The position numbers and the translations under genes are program-made. From NCBI RefSeq assembly GCF_010672085.1, contig NZ_JAAHHT010000001.1, positions 32,782 to 96,781 on the forward strand: a stretch of DNA of 64,000 nucleotides. Reading direction: 5' to 3'. Positions 46,630 to 54,836 of this stretch are shown here, piece by piece (position 1 is the stretch's first letter; each line of letters starts with the position of its first letter). Origin of the DNA: Okeania sp. SIO3I5. GTDB lineage: Bacteria > Cyanobacteriota > Cyanobacteriia > Cyanobacteriales > Microcoleaceae. Below the pieces are notes generated by a model. That model saw only the letters and a list, made by a program, of their open reading frames with translations, made no database searches and was not told the DNA's origin.

Positions 46630-48022
46630 ATATAGTCAAATATCACATTGATTTAGAGTCCATTTCAGGTACTCCCCTTCGTTTTTTGTTTCGTTGGTGT
46701 TACCAACCGTGGATGAACTACGCACCTCTCTATCCCCTCAGCAAATGCTTTAGGGAATGCTTTTCTTAAGATGTTATAACTAGCATTCACATCAGCATTA
46801 ATTATTTTTTCTGACTTGCTACGATATAAACCTCGTTTTAATCTCACTCCACTGAATTTGATTTCTGCACCCTCTATTTCTTCTCCATAGATTGGTATTT
46901 CATCTAAGTCCAAAAAACTGGCTCTACTGGTATAGGATTCTTCCCTTTCTACTACCTTTATTCCTTTAAATTTACATTTATAACTGATTTTTTCTATTAA
47001 ATTATTATGAGAAATATTTGTAAAATTTTGGTTGTTTATTTTTCCTAAATTTACTTTATGCTTCCAGTTTTTATTCTTCCCTATTACCAACGTATCTATG
47101 TTTAAATCTAACAATATATTTACTAAATAATTACTCACTTTATGATAGTAATCATTGATTTTTTGTTGTCTTTTCCTAGTTAATCTTGACAGACGATTTG
47201 ACCAATATTTTCCCGATGGTAATTGTTGCGTGTAGACTCGCTTTTTTTTGATTATAGAATTGATTTATGCTTTTTAATGGTCGTCCGTTCACCAGAATAG
47301 GTCTAAATCCTAGCTGATTTGATGTTAACCCTATTAAATTATTGACTCCTAAATCTATTGCAGCTATTTTCTCTGTGGTTGTTTCTGTTTTTAATTCTTT
47401 TTCTTCATAAATAACCTCAATTACATAACAATCTGATTGAGGGACTATTCTTACCTGATTTAAGTTTTCTTGTTTCACCTTAGTTGGCAAAGAAAAATTT
47501 AATCCTGATAATTTTATTTTGCCCATTTTTAAGCTAGTTTTACTTACCGCTTGAGCTGTATAAATTACTAAATGCCTTCCCTCTTTATCTTTATATTTTG
47601 GCAGTTTTGGTCTGCCCAAAAATTTTTCAGGATTTAACTTATATTCTTGAATAGAATTGAAAAAAGAACGCCAATTCTGGTCTAAATTTCTCAATGTTTG
47701 TTGAGATACTTTAGCCGGCATTGCTCTATATTCTGTCGTTGATTTTAAAACTCGATCCAAAAGATTATAATTAGAATATTTCCGACAAAATATGAATCCT
47801 TGTCTCAAGTTGTAGTTGGCTTTATTATAAAGATTTTTCGAGGCAAAACAAACTCGATCTAACTCAAGCCAATTTGAATGAGTCTTTGTAATAACGTGTC
47901 TTTCTACTAACTGCATAAGACAATAATGCACTAATTAAATTCAATTATAACTTAAAATAGAGTTCAAGTATTTATTTTTTTTGACTAAATATTTGACTAC
48001 ATTAGTTGATGTTTGACTATAT
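46630..48022. mobile_element. TnpB-bearing element with inverted ends
   Basis: The tnpB relic is bracketed by ATATAGTCAAATATCA (46630-46645) and TGATGTTTGACTATAT (48007-48022), an inverted pair matching at 15 of 16 positions. At the 5' end of tnpB three direct TTTGACTA boxes lie at 47980, 47992 and 48012. IS200/IS605 elements normally lack such terminal inverted repeats, so the true ends may instead be an older host repeat or a transposase-binding array. No tnpA is present. Confidence 0.6.
46665..47931 (-). pseudogene. tnpB: TnpB-type RNA-guided nuclease (IS200/IS605 accessory), split by a frameshift
   Basis: The first reading frame (47931 to 47176) carries the N-terminal domain and RuvC-I (KIAAIDLGVNNL). 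The second (47138 to 46665) carries RuvC-II (VVEREESYTSRASFLD) and RuvC-III (NADVNASYNILRKAF), with all three acidic residues present. The frames join if one A is removed from the run of eight (complement of T 47242-47249): then ...NQKKRVYTQQLPSGKYWS reads on to KVSNYLVNILL. The usual zinc-finger cysteines are not seen between RuvC-II and III, as in a known TnpB subgroup. Phase variation, real inactivation or a homopolymer sequencing error are all possible. A right-end guide RNA may overlap 46600-46700, but I cannot define it. Confidence 0.8.
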
Positions 48023-48087
48023 TTGTGTTGAAACTTTACAACACTCTATTTAAAATTGAACTGATAATTAACTTTAATCCCTTAAAC

Positions 48088-49053
48088 ATGAGAATACTTG
48101 CCCTTGTCCCTGGTGGAATAGGCGACCAAATTTTATTTTTCCCTACTCTGGATGACATTAAACAATTCTATCCAGAATCCCAGATTGACGTAATTGTAGA
48201 ACCTAGGTCCAAGGGTGCATACCGAGTCTGCAAGTCCATCCAGAATATCCTAACCTACGACTTTAAAGATGCCAATAGTCTTGCCGACTGGGGAAATTTG
48301 TTAGGTATTATGCGCGATCGCGAATACGAAGTAGTAATTTCCCTGGGACAACGTTGGACAGTTGGCCTATTGTTATGGTTAACAGGAATTCCTAAACGAA
48401 TCGGTTATGCAGGTAATGGAGGAATTTTTCTCACCGATCCTATACCCCTGAAAACTGAACAATATGCTGCTCAGATGTACCATGACTTGCTGCAAGGAAT
48501 GAAAATTGCTACTCCTTTTAAAGGAATATCAATTAATGTCCCTAAAACAGATATTGATGAGGCCGAAGCTGAACAGCAAATATTAGGAGTTGCAGAAAGT
48601 GGTTATATTCTGATTCATGGTGGTTCTAGTCAATTAGCTCAGGTTAAAGGTATTGATAAAATTTATCCTACCAATTACTGGCAGGAGATTATTTCAGAAC
48701 TGCAACAGAAACAACCTAACTTGCCAATAGTAATAGTAAAAGGTCCTGAAGATGCACCATGGGTTAATGAAATTATAGATTCTGCTCCGGATGTAAAAGT
48801 AGTTACTCCTAGGGATGTAGGTAAATTAGCTGCTATGATTGCTGGAGCTAATTTAATGTTATGTACTGATAGTGCGCCAATGCACTTAGCAGTTGCTGTT
48901 GGGACATATACCATTGCTCTGTTTGGTCCAACGGAACCAGAAAAATTATTACCCAAGAGCGAGCGGATAGTTGCTATTAAATCTTCTACTGGAAAAATGG
49001 AAGATATTTCACCCCAGGAAGTATTACAGAAAATTTGGGGCGGAGAGGGTTAA
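48088..49053 (+). CDS. Glycosyltransferase family 9 (heptosyltransferase-like)
   Basis: A 321-residue GT-B-fold enzyme of the heptosyltransferase family, which adds sugars to lipopolysaccharide core or related envelope glycans on the cytosolic face. The N-terminus RILALVPGGIGDQILFFPTL is the family's signature. The C-terminal half holds GYILIHGGSSQ, LPIVIVKGPEDAPW and NLMLCTDSAPMHLAVAVGT (the nucleotide-sugar site with its acidic residue), then ALFGPTEPEKL. A 25-residue in-frame extension begins at 48013 inside the TnpB element; I prefer the ATG at 48088 because the conserved domain starts there. Donor and acceptor are unknown. Confidence 0.88.
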   Translation: MRILALVPGGIGDQILFFPTLDDIKQFYPESQIDVIVEPRSKGAYRVCKSIQNILTYDFKDANSLADWGNLLGIMRDREYEVVISLGQRWTVGLLLWLTGIPKRIGYAGNGGIFLTDPIPLKTEQYAAQMYHDLLQGMKIATPFKGISINVPKTDIDEAEAEQQILGVAESGYILIHGGSSQLAQVKGIDKIYPTNYWQEIISELQQKQPNLPIVIVKGPEDAPWVNEIIDSAPDVKVVTPRDVGKLAAMIAGANLMLCTDSAPMHLAVAVGTYTIALFGPTEPEKLLPKSERIVAIKSSTGKMEDISPQEVLQKIWGGEG

Positions 49054-49157
49054 ACTAGGGAGTAGGGGAGTAGGGGAGTAAGGGAGTAAGGGAGTGGGGG
49101 AGTCATTTTTTTGCCCAATTCTTACCCAAAATGCTAACTTTTTGAGAATTTTTAACT

Positions 49158-49645
49158 GAAAACCCTGGATTTTTTCAAAGCACCAAAAAGGCTAAAACCT
49201 TTATTGTTAATGGTTTGATATTTAATCAGCAAGTTCAAAATAATAAGGGTAAATATTCCCTATTCCCTATTCCCTATTCCCTTGAAAACCCTGGATTTTT
49301 TCAAAGCACCAAAAAGGCTAAAACCTTTATTGTTAATGGTTTGAGATTTAATCAGCAAGTTCAAAATAATAAGGGGAAATATTCCCTATTCCCTTGAAAA
49401 CCCTGCATTTTTTCAAAGCACCAAAAAGGCTAAAACCTTTATTGTTAATGGTTTGATATTTAATCAGCAAGTTCCAGGTAATAAGGGTAAATATTCCCCA
49501 TTCCCCATTCCCCATTCCCTTGAGAACCCTGCATTTTTTCAAAGCACCAAAAAGGCTAAAACCTTTATTGTTAATGGTTTGATATTTAATCAGCAAGTTC
49601 GAGATAATAAGGGTAAATATTCCCTATTTCCTATTCCCTATTCTA
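49158..49645. repeat. Four-copy tandem array with heptamer tails (112 or 126 bp)
   Basis: Units start at 49158, 49284, 49396 and 49522 with GAAAACCCTG(G/C)ATTTTTTC, then CAAAGCACCAAAAAGGC, TAAAACCTTTATTGTTAATG and TTTAATCAGCAAGTTC. The units end in AAATATTCCCTATTCCC. Spacings 126, 112 and 126 differ by two heptamers, so the TATTCCC count varies. Related single units are at 5200-5290 and 50880-50982 (element R10). Confidence 0.85.
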
Positions 49646-50099
49646 AAAATTCCTCTGCCAAATCATACCCTAACATTTGAGACATAGACATTAATCTGGA
49701 TTTACTAGAAATATTCTGTTTATTTAACCAGTCTTTCAAAACAAAAATTTTGTGCATCAGAAATATTTCTAATGCTTCTGGATTATATTGGATACCTTCA
49801 CTCCGATGAAATTGGTGAGGTACAAGCATTGCAGTATAACGAGACAGTTCCCCCTCTTTCCAGTTGAGCAAAAATGGCAACCAAGGATAACGACTGTCTA
49901 AACAGATAAACCATAAACGTACTTCTGGAATTTCTGAAAGTTCCCTTGGATCTTGGGGGTCTTGCTGATAGTTAATAGTAAAATTGAGCTGTTGTTCAGA
50001 AGAGGCGATCGCTCCTTCTTTTAGCATTGGAGAAATTACACTTTCAACTGGGGATAAATCTAACTTATGGATATGTTCAGTATTGAGGGCGATTTTCAT
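49638..50099 (-). CDS. CRR6-like NDH-1 assembly factor (DUF1817)
   Basis: A 153-residue soluble protein. The block RELSEIPEVRLWFICLDSRY followed by PWLPFLLNWKEGELSRYTAM, LVPHQFHRSEGIQYNPEALE and IFLMHKIFVLKDWL is the signature of the chlororespiratory reduction 6 (CRR6) family. CRR6 acts in assembling the NdhI-containing hydrophilic arm of cyanobacterial and plastid NDH-1. The role here is inferred from the family. No ndh genes are nearby, which is normal. The C-terminal end overlaps the start of the heptamer-tailed array (49645). Confidence 0.85.
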   Translation of the reverse strand: MKIALNTEHIHKLDLSPVESVISPMLKEGAIASSEQQLNFTINYQQDPQDPRELSEIPEVRLWFICLDSRYPWLPFLLNWKEGELSRYTAMLVPHQFHRSEGIQYNPEALEIFLMHKIFVLKDWLNKQNISSKSRLMSMSQMLGYDLAEEFLE

Positions 50100-50104
50100 T
50101 AATG

Positions 50105-50302
50105 GATAATTAATAATGGATAATTGATAATTGATAATTACCTCTTCCTAAAAGGAAAAAATTTATTTCTCAAGAGAAGATTGGATCTAGCGCCGGTAAC
50201 CCATCCATCCCATCCTACCGACTGGGACCCTTGCCGACTACTTTTTTCCCTTGATTGGGGAAGCTTTAAAAGTGAATTATTTAATTATTAATTATTCGGT
50301 AA
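50105..50302. mobile_element. Element R6, long version
   Basis: From GATAATTACCTCTTCCTAAAAG through GATCTAGCGCCGGTAACCCA and TTGATTGGGGAAGCTTTAAA to ATTATTCGGTAA. It is longer than the 130-bp form because an AAGATTGGATCTAG...CTTGCCGACTAC insert is present, as also in the 60530-60960 copies. Confidence 0.65.
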
Positions 50303-50733
50303 TTGTCATCCTAGCTGTAGATAATTATAAATTTCTTTCTATTTTGAGGTTCAATCATAATTATTGAATATTTTAACCTGATGATGCTCATTTACATAGA
50401 AAAATAACTGAACCGAATCAAAATTACTAACTATCATATAAAATTTTAGGGTCAGTTCTGCCGAGATTTTGCACAATAACGGTAAAAAATTAAAGATAAA
50501 TAGTTTTTTTACCGAACAGTATAACAGGATTATCTATCAATCTAATCAGTAATGGAATTAAGCATAATTTATAATAAAAACTTACCATATTAGAGCAAAA
50601 AAAATCTAAATATAGCACTACCCATTTAGGGGACGGACATTGATAAATTCCTTTTGCGGATAATTGACCCACCGCAAACTATCTGGTCAGATTACTTTGA
50701 AATGGATGACTTTTGGCTTGCGGATGGAAGCTA

Positions 50734-50982
50734 TATAGGGTTTGCTGAAAAAGTATGCATGGGTGAGGGTAGTCCTCAGGAGTCAGGAGTCAGGAGTCAG
50801 GAGGAATGGGGAATAAGCGAGGAGGCAGGAGGAAAAATTATCCTTTGATTTTTCTGCCACAGTCAACTCAAAATCCTAACTTTTTGAACTCCCTAGAACA
50901 AAAACCTTGTACTTTTTCAAGACCATTACAGGCTAAAACCTTTAGGAGTCAATGCTTTTATATTTAATCAGCAAGCCCTATA
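50734..50982. mobile_element. Element R10 (TATAGGGTTTGCTGA termini)
   Basis: The left end is TATAGGGTTTGCTGAAAAAG and the right end ATTTAATCAGCAAGCCCTATA, an inverted pair over about 15 bases. GTCAGGAGTCAGGA repeats lie inside. The right half is the same sequence as the units of the 49158 array, so the array may have grown from this element. A left end (TTAGGGTTTGCTGAAAAAG) also lies at 16548. Confidence 0.65.
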
Positions 50983-51448
50983 TATATAGCAATCCTAAAT
51001 TAGTCGTAACAAGTTTTATAATAGTTAATTTAACCTGAAAACATGAGTAAATTCTGACTCCTGACTCCTGATTCCTGTACTGATGATTTCCTAGGTCATG
51101 CTCCTAATTACGCGAATCACCCCTACCACAAAAATATTACAACCGATTAGAGGATTGCTATAATTTGGGCTGAAAAACACTTAACTAAATTCTTTTAAGA
51201 TTATTCAATAGTAAAAAAAATGACTTTAAAAAATATAGATAAATTTGCTATAATTACAAATTTTAACTTTAACTAGCAAATCCTGAACTTCTAAACCTCC
51301 CCGATCATGCTTGATCAAGAACCCAAGTTTAAATTTTATTTTGGAGGTATTAAAAACATTCTAGGTGATGGAAAAGGAAAAAAAATTACCTTAGCAAATT
51401 ATCCTCACCTGCTTAAAAATTATTACTATTAGCAAAGTAAATTTCGTT
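50983..51448. other. Gap before the 723-residue protein
   Basis: It contains TATAGCAATCCTAAAT...AGGATTGCTATA, an inverted pair at 50996-51170 (R2-like spacing), and a CTGACTCCTGACTCC run. I see no gene; the promoter of the next gene should lie in 51180-51440. Confidence 0.4.
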
Positions 51449-53620
51449 ATGTCATTAAAAAAATCACAACAAAAAAAGCTGGAGGAAACTTCTCATATAT
51501 CCTCTGCAAATGGAAAAAACGGTTATAAAAGTAATTCTTTAGTCAAAATAGAAACAGAAATAGAAACAGTAAATACTACTTCACAACCTTTAGAGGAAGA
51601 GCAAAACAATAACTCAGAAATTGAACTAGAAGAAAATTCCCAACAATCAACAGAAACTCAACCAAAAAAAGGCAAAAAAAATTATTGGTTATGGCAACTA
51701 ATTTGGTGGACTATTGCAGCTAGTTTTGGAATTACAGGTGGTGCAGCACTTATGTGGTTATTGGTTAACCCACCTCAACCTAACTGCGAACAAATTTCTC
51801 GATTATCAGCAGATGGAGAGAGACTTTTCTGCGCTAACAAAGCTGCCGAGTCACGGAACCTAGAAGAGTTGGAAAAAGCTTTAACTTTAGTCAAAAGTTG
51901 GCCAGAAGAACACCCCCTCTATCAACTAGGTCAACAAATGACAGGAGAATGGACAAAGTTAATTATCTCTGTTGCTTATCAAAAGATTAGACAGGGTAAT
52001 TTACAGGGCGCTCTAGATACAGTGGCAAAGATTCCTAAGGATAGTCCAGTTTACGGTAGAGTAGAGGATGCAGTAGCAGATTGGAAAAAACAATGGGCAG
52101 AAGGTCAATCTTTCTATGATAAAGCTACAAAAGCTATAAAAGGTATGAATTGGAATAAAGCTTCTGATTACTCCCTAGCTATGTCAAAGCTAGATAATCT
52201 TCACTGGCAAACTACTAAATATAGAGAATTATTAGAGCGCATTGCATTGGAAAAAAATGCTTGGCAAATTCTTAAAGATGCTCGTTATTTAATATATAGA
52301 GAAACAGTAGAGGAATATGGAGAAGCGATCGCTTTAGCTAACAAAATAGACTCCAGTCTCTACGTTCGAGAAAAAGCTGATAAAGATATGCAAAAGTGGG
52401 GTCGTAGTTTAATCGAAATTGCTACTGAGCGTATAGAAGCAAAAGACTTAAAAGGGGCAATAACAGCTATAGAATATATTCCTTCAAAGCATAAACTGAA
52501 AAAAGAAGCTGAAGACTTAAAATTACTAGGTCATGCTCAAGCAGCAACCTGGGAAAAATCTGAGAAAGGGTCTCAAATTAACAATATGGTAGCCTTGATA
52601 GAAGGAAAAGCAGCAGCAGCTCAGATTAGTTCAGATAGTCCATACTATCAACAAGCTCAAACTCAATTTAAGCAGCTCCAACAACAGTTAGACAACTTAA
52701 CTCATATTCACCTAGCTAAAGCGATCGCTAGTGTTGGTCAACCAGCTACATTACAATTGGCCATAAACCAAGCTGAAATGGTTGGCCTGAAAGAACCAAA
52801 GCGAATCCAAGCTCAAACATTGATTGCTAAGTGGCGCAAAGATATTCTGAAGATAGAAGACAGACCTTATGTAACCTTAGCTAAACAATTAGCAAAACAA
52901 GAGACTGTTGATAGCTATAATTTGGCGATTAAACAAGCTAGTTATGTGGCCTTGGAGCGTCCACTGAGAATAGAAGCTCAAACCCTAATAGCTGAGTGGA
53001 ATAAACGGGTACAAATTATAGAAGATTCACCTTTATTAGCAGAAGCTAGAGCTTTAGCAAAGGAAGGAAAACTTAGTCAAGCTATTGATGTTGGATATCA
53101 GATAGAAAAAGGTCGTGCTTTGTATGAGGAAGCTCAGGATGAAATCTATAAGTGGAATACAGAGTTACAAATTGTCCAAGATAGGCCAATTCTTAATCAA
53201 GCTTATAGTCTGGCCAAGCAAGGTAGTCTAACTGCTGCTATTAACACAGCTTATCAGATTGGCTATGGACGTGCTTTGTATTATGAAGCTCAAGATGCTA
53301 TTTCTCGTTGGGCGTCTGAACGAGATGCGATCTGGGCAGCACAACAAGCGGAGGAAGCTAGGAGAGAGCGAGAATACCAACGACGTCTTCGAGAGCAACA
53401 AAGGTATTATTCTCCTGCCCCCAGTCCTGAATATTATTCGCCGGCTCCACAAAGGTCTTATTCTCCTGCCCCCAGTCCCCAATATTATTCGCCGGCTCCA
53501 CAAAGGTCTTATTCTCCTGCCCCCAGTCCCCAATATTATTCGCCGGCTCCACAGAGGTCTTATTCTCCTGCCCCAGCACCAGCACCCAGTAGTTCAGATG
53601 CCTATTTACTTCAAGAATAA
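51449..53620 (+). CDS. Membrane-anchored repeat protein of unknown function
   Basis: A 723-residue protein. The first 75 residues are polar and acidic, followed by one transmembrane helix (about 82-108, WWTIAASFGITGGAALMWLL), so most of the chain is probably periplasmic or lumenal. Residues 130-625 are helical with recurring units: AL...A..I....PLYxEAQ and W, e.g. LAEARALAKEGKLSQAIDVG and RALYEEAQDEIYKW, spaced about 50-60 residues, like a TPR/SEL1-type solenoid. The C-terminus has a coiled EEARREREYQRRLREQQ then YYSPAPxxxYSPAPSP repeats (17 residues, 51 bp at DNA level, at least three copies). No enzyme motif. Similar unannotated proteins occur in cyanobacteria. Confidence 0.75.
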   Translation: MSLKKSQQKKLEETSHISSANGKNGYKSNSLVKIETEIETVNTTSQPLEEEQNNNSEIELEENSQQSTETQPKKGKKNYWLWQLIWWTIAASFGITGGAALMWLLVNPPQPNCEQISRLSADGERLFCANKAAESRNLEELEKALTLVKSWPEEHPLYQLGQQMTGEWTKLIISVAYQKIRQGNLQGALDTVAKIPKDSPVYGRVEDAVADWKKQWAEGQSFYDKATKAIKGMNWNKASDYSLAMSKLDNLHWQTTKYRELLERIALEKNAWQILKDARYLIYRETVEEYGEAIALANKIDSSLYVREKADKDMQKWGRSLIEIATERIEAKDLKGAITAIEYIPSKHKLKKEAEDLKLLGHAQAATWEKSEKGSQINNMVALIEGKAAAAQISSDSPYYQQAQTQFKQLQQQLDNLTHIHLAKAIASVGQPATLQLAINQAEMVGLKEPKRIQAQTLIAKWRKDILKIEDRPYVTLAKQLAKQETVDSYNLAIKQASYVALERPLRIEAQTLIAEWNKRVQIIEDSPLLAEARALAKEGKLSQAIDVGYQIEKGRALYEEAQDEIYKWNTELQIVQDRPILNQAYSLAKQGSLTAAINTAYQIGYGRALYYEAQDAISRWASERDAIWAAQQAEEARREREYQRRLREQQRYYSPAPSPEYYSPAPQRSYSPAPSPQYYSPAPQRSYSPAPSPQYYSPAPQRSYSPAPAPAPSSSDAYLLQE
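53401..53604 (+). repeat. 51-bp in-frame repeats encoding YSPAP units
   Basis: AAGGT(C)TTATTCTCCTGCC recurs at 53401, 53452, 53503 and 53554, exactly 51 bp apart, with near-identical DNA including synonymous sites. This implies recent in-frame expansion. The protein repeat is YYSPAPQRSYSPAPSPQ. Confidence 0.9.
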
Positions 53621-54800
53621 TTAAGTAGTCGTACTTTTAGGAATTTCCTAGTTGAGAGAGGGAACAGGGAACAGGGAAACTAGAATGTGTAATTAATTTT
53701 GCTTATGAACTTAACTAATTAAGTAATTAAGATCGAAGATTTAATGAAGATATTGGGGAAACTTTTTTGAGAGAGGGAACAGGGAACAGGGAATAGGCAA
53801 GAAATTTTTTCCACAAAGCAACGGAAAACAATTTTTTGAGTAACTTTGACTGCTCCTACTTATACTAAATAAAGGTCAAGTTGATTTTCTGTAGATTTCT
53901 ATTTTTCAAAGTAGGGAATAGGGAATAGGCAAGAAATTTTTTCCACAAAGTAACGGAAAACAATTTTTTCGAGTAACTTTATTCTGCTCCTACTTATACT
54001 AAATAAAGGGCAAGTTGATTTTCTGCAGATTTCTATTTTTCAAAGTAGGGAACAGAGAATAGGCAAGAAATTTTTTCCACAAAGTAACGGAAAACAATTT
54101 TTTCGAGTAACTTTATTCTGCTCCTACTTATACTAAATAAAGGGCAAGAAATTTTTTCCACAAAGCAACGGAAAACAATTTTTTCGAGTAACTTTATTCT
54201 GCTCCTACTTATACTAAATAAAGGTCAAGTTGATTTTCTGCAGATTTCTATTTTTCAAAGTAGGGAACAGAGAATAGGCAAGAATTTTTTTCCACAAAGC
54301 AACGGAAAACAATTTTTTCGAGTAACTTTATTCTGCTCCTACTTATAGGAAATCAAGGGCAAGTTGACTTTTTGCAGATTTCTATTTTTCAAAGTAGGGA
54401 ATAGGGAATAGGGAACAGGCAAGAAATTTTTTCCAAAAAGTAACGGAAAACAATTTTTTCGAGTAATTTTATTCTGCTCCTACTTATAGGAAATAAAGGG
54501 CAAGTTGACTTTTTGCAGATTTCTATTTTTCAAAGTAGGGAATAGGGAATAGGGAACAGGCAAGAAATTTTTTCCAAAAAGTAACGGAAAACAATTTTTT
54601 CGAGTAATTTTATTCTGCTCCTACTTATAGGAAATAAAGGGCAAGTTGATTTTCTGGAGATGTCGATTTTTCAAAGTAAGGAATAGGGAACAGGTAATAG
54701 GCAAGAAATTTTTTCCACAAAGCAACGGAAAAGAATTTTTTGAGTAACTTTATTCTTCTCTTACTTATAGGAAATAAAGGGCAAGTTGATTTTCTGGAGA
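53621..54800. repeat. Eight-copy tandem array (134 or 141 bp)
   Basis: GAAATTTTTTCCA begins units at 53801, 53933, 54067, 54148, 54282, 54423, 54564 and 54705. Spacings are 132, 134, 81, 134, 141, 141 and 141. The unit contains CAACGGAAAACAATTTTTTC, GAGTAACTTTATTCTGCTCC and a GGGAATAGGGAACAGG tail. The 134 versus 141 difference is one heptamer. The last unit ends on an R1 terminus (GGAGATGTCTATTC) 25 bp before the next gene. Confidence 0.88.
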
Positions 54801-54836
54801 TGTCTATTCTTAAAGATATCAAACAAAAACAAATTT

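Noticed and set aside
53228..53624. Alternative frames of 75-121 residues over the YSPAP repeats
   Set aside because: The 51-bp period keeps all frames open; only the frame continuous with the 723-residue protein has a non-repeat N-terminal part.
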